DNA from: Rubrivivax sp. A210
GTDB taxonomy: Bacteria > Pseudomonadota > Gammaproteobacteria > Burkholderiales > Burkholderiaceae_C
NCBI RefSeq assembly: GCF_904426505.1
Contig: NZ_CAJGBN010000004.1
Span: 60,564 to 124,563, forward strand
DNA: 64,000 nucleotides
Reading direction: 5' to 3'
A model generated the notes under the pieces. That model worked only from the letters and a program-made list of their open reading frames with translations. It was not told the DNA's origin and did no database searches. Below, one piece after another: positions 34,401 through 43,500 of the stretch (position 1 is its first letter; each line of letters starts with the position of its first letter). The translations under genes were made by a program, and so were the position numbers.

Positions 34401-34532
34401 GGGCCGCGCGGCGGCAAGTCCGCGCTTCCAGCCCTCGATCTGGGCTTCTTTGTGCCACCAATTCGGGCGATAGCCCGGCGCCGGCCTGCCTAGCATGGCT
34501 TGACCGTGCGGCTTGGCGCCGCCGGCCGCCGC

Positions 34533-36275
34533 ATGTCCGTCGAACCCCTTCCCGCCGCCGCCGAAGCCACGCCCCGCCGCGACAAGCTGCGCCTGGGTGA
34601 CGTGCTGGTGCAGCAGCACCTGATTTCGGCCACCCAGCTCGAGGAAGCCCTGCGCGAGCAGCGCAGCAGCGGCAAGAAGCTGGGCCGCCTGTTCATCGAC
34701 TCCGGCCTCATCACCGAAGAAGCCCTGGCCCATGCGCTGGCGCGCCAGCTGCGCGTGCCGGCTGTCAACCTCAAGAGCTTTCCGCTCAAGAGCGAGAACG
34801 TGCGCCTGCTGGCCGAGAGCCCGGCGCGGCGCCACCGCGCCGTGGTGCTGGAGGACAAGGGCGAGCATCTGCTGGTGGGCATGGTCGATCCGCTCGACCT
34901 GTTCGCCTTCGACGAATTGACGCGCCTGCTCAAGCGCCCGTTGCGCATTGCCGTCGTGCCCGAAAGCCAGCTGCCGCCGGTGCTGGACCGCCATTACCGC
35001 CGCACCGAAGAGATCAGCGGCCTGGCCAAGGCGCTGGAGCGCGACATCGGCGACGCGGTCGACTTCGGCACCCTGCAGGCCAATGTCGGCCAGGAGGCGG
35101 CGCCGGTGGTGCGCCTGCTGCAAAGCGTGTTCGAGGATGCGATGCAGGTCGGTGCCTCCGACGTCCACATCGATCCGCAGGAGAACCACCTCGTCATCCG
35201 CAGCCGCATCGACGGCCTGCTGCAGACCCAGACCCAGGCCGAGAAGCGCATCGGCGCAGCGCTGGCCCAGCGGCTCAAGCTGATGGCGGGCCTGGACATC
35301 TCGGAGAAGCGCCTGCCGCAGGACGGCCGCTTCACGGTGAGGCTGCGCGAGCGCACGGTGGACGTGCGCTTGTCGACCCTGCCTTCGCAGTACGGCGAAT
35401 CGCTGGTGATGCGCCTGCTGAGCCAGGGCGACGCGGTGCGCCGCCTGCACCAGATCGGCATGCCCGACGACATCCTGGCCCGCCTGCGCGAGGTGCTGGG
35501 CCGCCATGCCGGCATGCTCATCGTCACCGGGCCCACCGGCTCGGGCAAGACGACCACGCTGTACGCCGCGCTGGCCGAGCTCGACGCCGACCAGCAGAAG
35601 ATCATCACCGTCGAAGACCCCATCGAGTACCGCCTGCCCGGGCTGACCCAGGTGCAGGTGAACGACCGCATCGAGCTCGACTTCGCACGCGTGCTGCGCG
35701 CCGCGCTGCGCCAGGACCCGGACGTGATCCTGGTGGGCGAGATGCGCGACGCCGAGACGGTGGAGATCGGGCTGCGCTCGGCCATCACCGGCCACCTGGT
35801 GCTCAGCTCGCTGCACACGCGCGATGCCATGGGCACGCCCTTCCGCCTGCTCGACATGGGCGCGCCGCCCTTCATGGTGGCGACCTCGCTGCAGGCCGTG
35901 ATCGCCCAGCGCCTGGTGCGCCAGAACTGCGAGAACTGCGCCGCGCCCACCGTGCTCAACGCGCAGGAATCGGCCTGGCTGCACGCCGTCGGCGGCGCGG
36001 TTGGCATCGCGATGGGCGAGAAGACGCTGCGCGGCCAGGGCTGCTCGGCCTGCAACGGCACCGGCTGCTCGGGGCGCCTGGGTGTCTATGAGTTGCTGGA
36101 GATGGACGCTGCGCTGGCCGATGCCGTGACCCACGCCGACCCGCCCAGCTTCACACGCCTGGCGCGCGAGCGCATGGCCGGCCGCACCCTGGCCGCACGC
36201 GCCTTCGAGCTGGTGCGCCAGGGCCGTGTCTCGGTGGCCGAAGCCATGCGCCTCGGCAACGACGCTGAACCATGA
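34533..36275 (+). CDS. mshE: MSHA pilus extension ATPase MshE
   Basis: This 580-residue hexameric ATPase powers pilus assembly at the inner membrane. The N-terminus contains two tandem MshEN motifs that bind c-di-GMP: 'RLGDVLVQQHLISATQLEEALREQ' in shortened form near residues 21-44, and 'KLGRLFIDSGLITEEALAHA' near 49-68. The second is canonical; in the first a His replaces the usual Gly. Walker A 'GPTGSGKTTTLYAAL' is near 333 and Walker B 'DPDVILVGEMRD' near 395. The tetracysteine zinc site comprises 'CENC' near 466 and 'CSACNGTGC' near 507. The ATG at 34533 is preferred over a TTG 33 bases upstream. It overlaps mshG by 4 bases. Confidence 0.93.
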   Translation: MSVEPLPAAAEATPRRDKLRLGDVLVQQHLISATQLEEALREQRSSGKKLGRLFIDSGLITEEALAHALARQLRVPAVNLKSFPLKSENVRLLAESPARRHRAVVLEDKGEHLLVGMVDPLDLFAFDELTRLLKRPLRIAVVPESQLPPVLDRHYRRTEEISGLAKALERDIGDAVDFGTLQANVGQEAAPVVRLLQSVFEDAMQVGASDVHIDPQENHLVIRSRIDGLLQTQTQAEKRIGAALAQRLKLMAGLDISEKRLPQDGRFTVRLRERTVDVRLSTLPSQYGESLVMRLLSQGDAVRRLHQIGMPDDILARLREVLGRHAGMLIVTGPTGSGKTTTLYAALAELDADQQKIITVEDPIEYRLPGLTQVQVNDRIELDFARVLRAALRQDPDVILVGEMRDAETVEIGLRSAITGHLVLSSLHTRDAMGTPFRLLDMGAPPFMVATSLQAVIAQRLVRQNCENCAAPTVLNAQESAWLHAVGGAVGIAMGEKTLRGQGCSACNGTGCSGRLGVYELLEMDAALADAVTHADPPSFTRLARERMAGRTLAARAFELVRQGRVSVAEAMRLGNDAEP

Positions 36276-37504
36276 CCACCTGGGCCTGGCGGGGTCGCAA
36301 CCACCGCGGCGAACTGATCCAGGGCGTCATCGACGCCGACGATGACGATGCCGTCGCCCAGCAGTTGCTGGCCGGCGGCGTGACGCCGGTGGAAATCAAG
36401 GTGGCGGTGCGCGCCGTCGAGGCGCCCGCCGCGGGCTGGTGGGCAGCGCTGCGCACGGCGCCGCTGCAACTGCTCGACCTGCTGCTGCTGTCGCGCCAGA
36501 TGTACACCTTGCAGCGCGCCGGCGTGCCCATCCTGCGCGCGCTGGCCGGCCTGCAGGCCAGCAGCAGCAAGCCGGCCATGGTGGCGCTGCTGGCCGACTT
36601 GCGCGCCAGCCTCGACCAGGGCCGCGAGCTGGCCACCGCGATGGCGCGCCACCCGCGCGTCTTCGACCCCTTCTACATCGCCATGGTGCGCGTCGGCGAG
36701 ATGACCGGCCGCCTCACCGAATCGTTCAAGCAGCTGGCCGAACACATCGAGTTCGACCTCGACGTCCGCGCCCGCGTGCGCCAGGCCCTGCGCTACCCGA
36801 TGCTGGTGGTGGGCGCCATCGTGATCGCGATGTTCGTGATCAACCTCTTCGTGATTCCCACCTTCGCCAACGTCTTCGCCAGCTTCAAGGCCCAGCTGCC
36901 GCTGATGACGCGCATCCTGCTGGCGCTGTCGGCCTTCACCGTGCGCTGGTGGCCGCTGCTGCTGGCGCTGGCGGTGAGCACCGGCTGGGGCGTGCGCACC
37001 TGGATTGCCACGCCGGCCGGCCGCTACACCTGGGACCGCTGGAAGCTGCGCCTGCCCATTGCCGGGCCCATCGTGCTGAAAGCCACGCTGGCGCGCTTTG
37101 CGCGCAGCTTTGCGCTCGCTTCGCGCAGCGGCGTGCCCATCAGCAGCGCCATGACGGTGGTCTCGCAGACGGTGGACAACGCCTTCGTCGGCCAGCGCAT
37201 CGAGCAGATGCGCGACGGCATCGAGCGCGGCGAGAGCCTGTCGCGCTGCGCCGCCGCCACCGGCGTGTTCACGCCCATCGTGCTGCAGATGATCGCCGTG
37301 GGCGAGGAAACCGGCGAGCTCGACACCCTGCTCGACGAGATCGCCGAGATGTACGAGCGCGAGACCGACTACGCCATCAAGGGCCTGTCGTCCAGCATCG
37401 AGCCGGTGCTGCTGACCATCATCGGCGCCATGGTGCTGGTGCTGGCGCTTGGTGTATTCCTACCGCTTTGGAACCTCGGCCAGGCGGCCAGCGGGCGCGG
37501 ATGA
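36272..37504 (+). CDS. mshG: MSHA inner-membrane platform protein MshG
   Basis: This 410-residue GspF/PilC-family protein has two homologous cytoplasmic domains and three membrane helices. The first domain begins with 'LLLLSRQMYTLQRAGVPILRALAGL', the second with 'LARFARSFALASRSGVPISSAM', each followed by 'VGEMTGRLTESF' or 'VGEETGELDTLLDEIAEMYERETD'. Hydrophobic helices are near 175-200, 220-240 and at the C-terminus ('VLLTIIGAMVLVLALGVFLPLWN'). In type IV pilus systems it couples the ATPase to pilin extraction. It is translationally coupled to mshE and precedes the pilin gene by 109 bases. Confidence 0.93.
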   Translation: MTTWAWRGRNHRGELIQGVIDADDDDAVAQQLLAGGVTPVEIKVAVRAVEAPAAGWWAALRTAPLQLLDLLLLSRQMYTLQRAGVPILRALAGLQASSSKPAMVALLADLRASLDQGRELATAMARHPRVFDPFYIAMVRVGEMTGRLTESFKQLAEHIEFDLDVRARVRQALRYPMLVVGAIVIAMFVINLFVIPTFANVFASFKAQLPLMTRILLALSAFTVRWWPLLLALAVSTGWGVRTWIATPAGRYTWDRWKLRLPIAGPIVLKATLARFARSFALASRSGVPISSAMTVVSQTVDNAFVGQRIEQMRDGIERGESLSRCAAATGVFTPIVLQMIAVGEETGELDTLLDEIAEMYERETDYAIKGLSSSIEPVLLTIIGAMVLVLALGVFLPLWNLGQAASGRG

Positions 37505-37613
37505 GATGTGCGCCCTCAAGCCGCGCCGGAGTGCGCCGATATGCGGGAAAGCAGGCCGTGACGCGGGCCGAAACAGCACTCTGCGTCGTTCAACGTTTAC
37601 TGGAGATGTTTCC

Positions 37614-37991
37614 ATGAAAACCCGCCAAACCGGCTTTACGCTCATCGAGCTCGTGATGGTCATCGTCATCATCGGCGTGCTGGCTGCCGTGGCCGTGCCC
37701 AAGTTCCTCGACATGAGCGGCGACGCCAAGCTCGCCGCCGCCCAGGGCGTGGCCGGCGCGCTGTCGTCGGCCGGCGCCGTCAATTACGCGGCGCGCAAGG
37801 CCAATGCCGGGGCCGGTGCGGCAGTGGCCAACTGCAGCGACGCCGCGGCCCTGCTGCAGGCCGGCGCCCTGCCCACCAACTACAGCATCACGCCGGCCGC
37901 GGTGGCGGCCAATGCGACCAAGACTGACTGCGTGGTCTTCGAGCCTTCGAACGCCGCCAGCGCGGCCTTTACCGCCATCGGCATCAACTGA
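37614..37991 (+). CDS. MSHA-type major pilin (MshA/MshB-like)
   Basis: This 125-residue type IV pilin has a 7-residue leader MKTRQTG and the mature N-terminus 'FTLIELVMVIVIIGVLAAVAVPKFLDMS', with the Glu5 needed for assembly and N-methyl-Phe1 after peptidase cleavage. Two cysteines ('VANCSDAAALL' and 'TKTDCVVFEP') can form the C-terminal D-loop disulfide. GGAG lies 8 bases before the ATG. It is the only MshA/B-type gene in the locus, so it is probably the main subunit. A strong hairpin immediately follows the stop codon. The MshA or MshB name cannot be fixed by sequence alone. Confidence 0.9.
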   Translation: MKTRQTGFTLIELVMVIVIIGVLAAVAVPKFLDMSGDAKLAAAQGVAGALSSAGAVNYAARKANAGAGAAVANCSDAAALLQAGALPTNYSITPAAVAANATKTDCVVFEPSNAASAAFTAIGIN

Positions 37992-37997
37992 GGGCTG

Positions 37998-38016
37998 CCG
38001 GGCGCGCCGCGCCCGG
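37998..38016 (+). promoter_or_regulatory. strong hairpin directly after the pilin gene
   Basis: CCGGGCGCG-C-CGCGCCCGG, a 9-bp perfect inverted repeat (8-bp stem with a 3-base loop as RNA), begins 6 bases after the pilin stop codon and ends just before the mshC start at 38022. There is no T-run. Its place fits an RNA-stability or partial-termination element that keeps pilin mRNA more abundant than the minor-pilin mRNA downstream. Confidence 0.5.
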
Positions 38017-38021
38017 TTGCG

Positions 38022-38480
38022 ATGGCGATGCGGCGCGAGCGCCCCACCCGTGACGCCGGCTTCACGCTGGTCGAGCTGGTGATGGTGATGCTCATCGTCG
38101 GCGTGCTGGCGGTGTTCGCGCTGCCGCGCTTGCTGGACCTGACGAGCTGGCGCCTGCGTGCCTACGGCGACGAGTTGCAGGCGCAGATGATGGCGATGCA
38201 GCGCCTGGCCGTGGCGCAGCGGCGCGCGGTGCAGGCCACCCTGTCGACGAGCGGTGTGAGCTTCGCCTACGTGGGCGGGGCCACGCTGGCAAGCCTGCCC
38301 TGTCCGGCCGCGGCCACGCCCTGCCTGGGGGCGGCGGCGAGCGCCACCTTCAACAGCGGCAACAGCGGGCGCACCGCCACCTCCACCGGCAGCGCGCTCA
38401 CCGTCACGCTGGGCAGTGGCGCCGGGGCACAGGTCTGGCGGCTCGAGCACGAAACAGGCTTGTTTCGTCCCGCACCTTGA
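38022..38480 (+). CDS. mshC: MSHA minor pseudopilin MshC-like
   Basis: This 152-residue prepilin has the leader 'MAMRRERPTRDAG' and mature start 'FTLVELVMVMLIVGVLAVFALPRLLDL'. The C-terminal half has two cysteines ('ASLPCPAAATPCLG'), probably a small disulfide loop, and a beta-rich end ('ALTVTLGSGAGAQVWRLEHETGLF'). Position directly after the major pilin and before the mshD-like gene gives the MshC name; similarity of minor pilins between species is low. An alternative ATG lies two codons in. GspH-type minor pseudopilins have the same form. Confidence 0.8.
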   Translation: MAMRRERPTRDAGFTLVELVMVMLIVGVLAVFALPRLLDLTSWRLRAYGDELQAQMMAMQRLAVAQRRAVQATLSTSGVSFAYVGGATLASLPCPAAATPCLGAAASATFNSGNSGRTATSTGSALTVTLGSGAGAQVWRLEHETGLFRPAP

Positions 38481-38538
38481 GCCATCGCACCGCGGCCCGC
38501 CTGCCTAGCATGGACTTCCAGCCCAACCGGCCACATCG

Positions 38539-39141
38539 ATGTACCTGCCTGGGACCGCTGACGAGAGCCGACGCCGGCGCGCGCCACGCGCCGTGCGCGC
38601 ACGCCTGCACGGCCTGTCGCTGGTCGAACTGCTGATCTTCATCGTCGTCGTCAGCGCCGCGCTGGCCGGCGTGCTGCAGGTCTTCGTGCAGGCCACCGCC
38701 ACCAGCGCCGATCCGCTGCTGCGCCGCCAGGCCCTGGCCATCGCCGAATCGCTGCTCGAAGAGGTGCAGCTGATGCCCTTCACCTGGTGCGACGGCGACG
38801 ACGCGAATGTCGAGACCGCCACCAGCGCCGCCGCTTGTGCCGGCACGCCCGAGGCAACAGGCCCCGAGGCGGGCGAGAACCGCTACGCCGTGCCGCAGTT
38901 CGACCACGCCAACGATTACCACGGCTATGCAACGAGCGGCATCGTCGACATCAACCAGGCCGCCGTGCCCGGCCTCTCGGCCTACAGCGCCAGCGTCAGC
39001 GTAGCCAGTGCGGCGCTGAACACCCTCACCGCCGGCAGCGGCGACGCGCTGCGCATCACCGTCACCGTCAGCGGCCCGGGTGCCACCCAGGTCACGCTTG
39101 AAGGCTACCGCAGCCGCCATGCGCCCAATGCCTCGCTCTGA
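38539..39141 (+). CDS. mshD: MSHA minor pilin MshD-like
   Basis: This 200-residue prepilin has a longer basic leader ending in 'RLHG', then the mature 'LSLVELLIFIVVVSAALAGVLQVFVQ', with Leu instead of Phe at the +1 position. Cysteines at 'FTWCDGDDAN' and 'SAAACAGTPE' may form a disulfide. The body has 'QALAIAESLLEEVQLMPF', typical of GspI/PilV-like minor pilins, which supports MshD. A 15-base sequence identical to one before mshE lies 26 bases before the start, perhaps part of a second promoter. The 3' end overlaps the mshO start. Confidence 0.82.
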   Translation: MYLPGTADESRRRRAPRAVRARLHGLSLVELLIFIVVVSAALAGVLQVFVQATATSADPLLRRQALAIAESLLEEVQLMPFTWCDGDDANVETATSAAACAGTPEATGPEAGENRYAVPQFDHANDYHGYATSGIVDINQAAVPGLSAYSASVSVASAALNTLTAGSGDALRITVTVSGPGATQVTLEGYRSRHAPNASL

Positions 39142-40048
39142 TCGCCGCCGGTTCGGCCCGGCGCGCGGTTTGGCCTGCGGCCGAACCGGCCTGAGGGCTG
39201 CCTTGAACTGCGGTCGAACCCGTGCGCAGGCCGGCTTCACCCTCGTCGAGGCGGTGATGGTGATCGCCATCACCGGCACGCTGGCGGTGGTGGTGGCGCA
39301 GTTCATCGTGCGCCCGGTGCAGGCCTACCTGGCGACGTCGGCGCGCGCCGCCCTGGTCGACCAGGCCGACCTCGCGCTGCGCCACATCGGCCGGGATCTG
39401 CGCGTGGCGCTGCCCGGCAGCGTGCGCGTCAATGCCGGCGGCACGGCGCTGGAGCTGATCCCCACCAGCGGCGCAGCGCGCTATGCCACCGCGGGCGGCG
39501 GCGCGTTGCAGTTCGGCGTGCTCGACACCGCCTTCGATCTCATCGGCCCGCCGCTCACGCTGTCTTCGGCGCAGGAGCTGGTGTTCTACAACCTCGGCCC
39601 CGCGGTCGTCGGTGCCGACGCCTATGCCGCCAATGTCAGCGCCGGCGAGCAGGCGACGTCGAACCGCCGCACCACCACCAACACGGCGGGTGAGGCCAGC
39701 AGCATCACCATCGCCTCGCTGGCCGCGCTGCCGGCGCTGGCCCAGGCCTGGCCCTATCGCGTCACCGCGGTCGAGATGCCGGTGAGCTACCGCTGCGACC
39801 TCGGCGCCGGCCTGTTGAGCCGTCACCAGTACTACGGCTTCCTCGCCACCCAGCCCGACCCGCCCGCGGCCGGCACCAGCGCCGTGCTGGCCAGCGGCGT
39901 GAGCGGATGCCGCTTCAGCGTCGACGCCACCCTGGTGGCGGCGCATGCGGCCCTCGTCACCCTGCGCCTGGCCCTGTCTACCAGCACTTCGGCCGGTAGC
40001 GAGACGGTCAGCCTCTACCACGCGGTCCATGTCGACAACCTGCCTTGA
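39128..40048 (+). CDS. mshO: MSHA minor pilin MshO-like
   Basis: This 306-residue prepilin starts at the ATG at 39128, inside the end of mshD; a further ATG nine bases upstream is possible. After a long basic leader comes 'AG-FTLVEAVMVIAITGTLAVVVAQFIVRP', then 'RAALVDQADLALRHIGRDLRVALPGSVRVN', typical of MshO and GspJ/PilW-like subunits. Large C-terminal beta-rich region with two cysteines ('SYRCDLGAG', 'SGCRFSVDA'). It probably forms the pilus tip complex with the C and D proteins. It overlaps the mshP start by 20 bases. Confidence 0.86.
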   Translation: MPRSDRRRFGPARGLACGRTGLRAALNCGRTRAQAGFTLVEAVMVIAITGTLAVVVAQFIVRPVQAYLATSARAALVDQADLALRHIGRDLRVALPGSVRVNAGGTALELIPTSGAARYATAGGGALQFGVLDTAFDLIGPPLTLSSAQELVFYNLGPAVVGADAYAANVSAGEQATSNRRTTTNTAGEASSITIASLAALPALAQAWPYRVTAVEMPVSYRCDLGAGLLSRHQYYGFLATQPDPPAAGTSAVLASGVSGCRFSVDATLVAAHAALVTLRLALSTSTSAGSETVSLYHAVHVDNLP

Positions 40049-40526
40049 TCGCCGCCACCCGGGCCCGCCCCGCGTTGCCGCGGCGCGGGGCTTCACGCTG
40101 ATCTCGGCGCTCTTCCTGGTCGTCGTGCTGGCGGCGCTGGGCGCGGCCCTGGCCAGCATCAGCCTGCGCCAGCACCTGGGTTCGGCCGCCGAGATCGAGA
40201 CTGCACGCGCCTTGCAGGCCGCCCGCGCCGGGCTGGAATGGGCGGCCTTCCAGGTGCTGCGCAACCCGGCGCCGCCGGCCGCCGCGCCGGCCTGCTTTGC
40301 CGCCACCAGCTTTGCGTTGGCCGCCTTTCCCGGCTTCACGATCACCGTCAGCTGCACGCGCACGCCGGCCAGCGGCACCGTCAGCGACGGCGCCACGGCG
40401 CTGGTGTTCTTCCAGCTTGCCGCCAATGCCTGCAACGCGCCCAGTGGCGGCGCCTGCCCCAGCACGGCAGCCGAGCCGGGCCTGAACTACGTCGAGCGCC
40501 AGCTCGGCTGGACGGTGATGCGATGA
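40029..40526 (+). CDS. mshP: MSHA biogenesis protein MshP-like
   Basis: This 165-residue prepilin-like protein starts at the ATG at 40029, overlapping the end of mshO. After a basic leader come 'RG-FTLISALFLVVVLAALGAALASISLRQ', in which the usual Glu5 is replaced by Ser, a feature of MshP and PilX/GspK-type subunits that cap the fibre. 'ETARALQAARAGLEWAAFQVLR' follows. Cysteines at 'APACFAAT', 'VSCTRTP', 'NACNAP' and 'GACPSTA' suggest two disulfides. Its stop overlaps the mshQ start as ATGA (40523-40526). Confidence 0.83.
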   Translation: MSTTCLDRRHPGPPRVAAARGFTLISALFLVVVLAALGAALASISLRQHLGSAAEIETARALQAARAGLEWAAFQVLRNPAPPAAAPACFAATSFALAAFPGFTITVSCTRTPASGTVSDGATALVFFQLAANACNAPSGGACPSTAAEPGLNYVERQLGWTVMR

Positions 40527-43500
40527 GGGCCGCCGCCCGCCACTGCTGCGCCGCGCTGCTGCGCCGCCTGGCCCTGGTGGGGCTGCTGTGCGCGCTACCG
40601 CTGTCGGCTGCCGCGGCGACCGTGACACGCACGCCGGCCGCCTCGTCCAACTGCTCCAGCCTCTCCACCGGCGGTACGCGGATCTGGAGCAACCCGACGC
40701 GGGCCTGGGCCAACGACAACTCCAACGCCACGGTGAGCGTGGATGGAACGATCTCGCGCTACCTGCAGTGCCTGAACTACGGCTTCAGCATCCCCGCCGG
40801 TGCGGCCATCAACGGCATCACGGTGACGGTGAACCGCAGGTCCAACCGCACCACCAACGGCGGCAGCCGTGACGCGCTCATGCGCATCGTCAAGGGCGGC
40901 GCCGTTGGCGCCAGCGACCGCGCTACCGCGACGACCTACACCACCACCGAGGTGGCCGAAGCGCATGGCGGCAGCACCGACCTGTGGGGCGAGACCTGGA
41001 CCGCGGCCGACATCAACGCGGCCGATTTCGGCGCCGCCTTCGCCGCCACCAAGCCCAGCATTGCCGGCTTCTCGCACACGGTCTCGGTGGACCTGATCGC
41101 GATCACCGTCGACTACACCGTGGACACCACGCCGCCGGCTGTGGCTTCCATCGTGCGGGCCAGCCTCAATCCATCCAGCGGCAGCACGGTCGCATGGACT
41201 GTCACCTTCAGCGAGGCGGTGACCGGGGTGGATGCGTCCGACTTCGCGCTCGCCAATTCCGGCCTGAGTTCGATGGCCATCACCTCGGTGAGCGGCAGCG
41301 GCACGACCTGGACGGTGGCGTCCAGCACCGGCACCGGCAGCGGCTCGCTGGGCCTGAACCTGGTGGACAACGACAGCATCGTCGATCTCTCAGGCAACAA
41401 GCTGGGAGGGACGGGCACCGGCGGGGCCGCCAATGGCAGCCGCACCGGCGAGGTCTACACCGTGGACCGAAACAATCCCAACGCCACGGCCATCAACCGC
41501 AGCGGCGCCAGCCCTACCAATGCCGCCAGCCTGAGCTGGGCCGTCACCTTCAACGAAAGCGTGACCGGCGTCGATGCCGGTGATTTCGCGCTTGTGGCCA
41601 CAGGCAGCGCCACGGGGACCCTCGCCTCGGTCACCGGCTCGGGCGCCAACTGGACCGTCACGGCCAGCGCTGTCGGCGGCGCCGGCACGCTGGGGCTGAA
41701 TCTGGTAGACAACGACAGCATCGTCGACTCCCTGCTCAACAAGCTGGGCGGAGCCGGCGCCGGCAACGGCAGCCAGACCGGCCAGGTCTATGCGGTCGAC
41801 CGCGTGGCGCCCGTCGTGGCCTCGATCTCGCGCGACAGCGCCAGCCCCAGCACCCAGAACACGCTGCGCTGGACGGTGACTTTCTCCAAAAGTGTCACCG
41901 GCGTCGACGCGAGCGACTTCAGCCTCGCCGCCAGCGGCCTGGCCGGCGCTGCCCTCACCGGTGTGAGCGGCAGCGGAAGCACCTGGGCGGTGAGCGCCGA
42001 CCCCGGCTATGGCAGCGGCACGCTGGGCCTGAACCTGGTCGACGACGATTCGATCGCCGATGCCGTGGGCAACCCGCTCGGCGGCACAGGCGCGGGCAAT
42101 GGCAACCACTCCGGACCGGCCTACACCGTCACGACCGTGCCTCTGGCCAGCTACCACCTGGACGAGAGCCTCTGGAACGGCACCACCGACGAGGTGGCGG
42201 ACGAGCAGGGCAGCTATCCCGGCACCGCCCAGAACGGCGCCACCACCGCCGCCCTGACGGCGGCCTTGGCGGGCGCATCGGGCACCTGCCGCTATGGCGT
42301 GTTCCAGAACGTCGGCACACCGTCTGTCACGCAGGGCTATCTGGACCTGGGCGCCGGATTCCCCTACTTTGGCAGCAACAGCTTCACCATCACGGCCTGG
42401 GTGCGCAGCACGGCCAACAACGTCGGCAAACAGTGGATCTTCAGTCACAACTCCGGCGGGCGGGGCTATGCACTGGCGCTGGGAACACCAGGCCCCGGCC
42501 GCTTGCGCTTTCTCTCGGGTGGCGCGACCACCCCCAACCTCGACACGCCCAACAGCGCCGCCAGCCTGCTGGCCAACGGCACCTGGTACTTCGTGGCTGC
42601 GGTGGCCGACTTTGCCGGTGACCCCAACATCGAGCGCAGGGTCTATGTGTTCGACAGCAGCGGCAATCTGTTGCCGGGCTATCCGGCGAGCCTGACCAGC
42701 ACCGGATGGGACGACACCGAAACCGGCATTGCCAGCATCGGGGGCGATGGCAACGACAGCTTCCGCGGCGTGCTCGACGAGGTCCAGATCTTCGACAAGG
42801 CGCTCAACCAAGCTGCCCTGAGCACGCTGGCCCAGGCCCGCCACCTTTGTGGCAACGTCGTGCCCGACCACTACGAGCTGGTGCTGCCGAGCGCCAGCCT
42901 GGCCTGTCTGCCCAGTACCGTGACGGTGACCGCCTGTGCCGACACCAGCAGCCCCTGCAGCAACGCCTTTGTCGGCGCCGCCGGCAGCACGGTGACGCTG
43001 TCCACCAGCGCCGGCAGCCTGGGCGCAACGACGTTGAGCCTGGATGCCAGCGGCAGCGCCAGCACCACCCTCAGCCACGGCAGTGCGGCCGATGGCGCCA
43101 CGGTCAGCGTGACGCTGGGGGGCGAGGCGCTGACGGCGTCCAATGCGCGACGATGCTGCGCCAACGGAGTCAGCTGCAGCGCCGCCAACAGCTGCAGCAC
43201 CACCTTCAGCACCGCCGGCTTCATCGTCGCCACCACCAGCGGCTTGGCGGCGACGATTCCGGCGCAGACGGCCGGCACCGACTCGCTGCCCTACCTGCTG
43301 CGCGCGGTGAAGACCGGCACCACCACCGAGGCCTGCGAGGCCGCGCTCACCGGCGCCACCACGGTGGACTGGGCGGCGCAGTGCAACAACCCGAGCACCT
43401 GCGCGTCGGGCAACCGCATGACGCTCACCGGCAGCGCCGCCACCGCCATCGCCGCCAACCCGGGCAGCGGCGTGAGCAGCCGCACCGCCGTCAACATGGT

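Noticed and set aside
31323..36134. A 1603-codon minus-strand frame spanning the amidase, TTC38 and mshE genes
   Set aside because: It is a shadow of three well-supported plus-strand genes and encodes histidine/arginine/glutamine-rich sequence with no family features.
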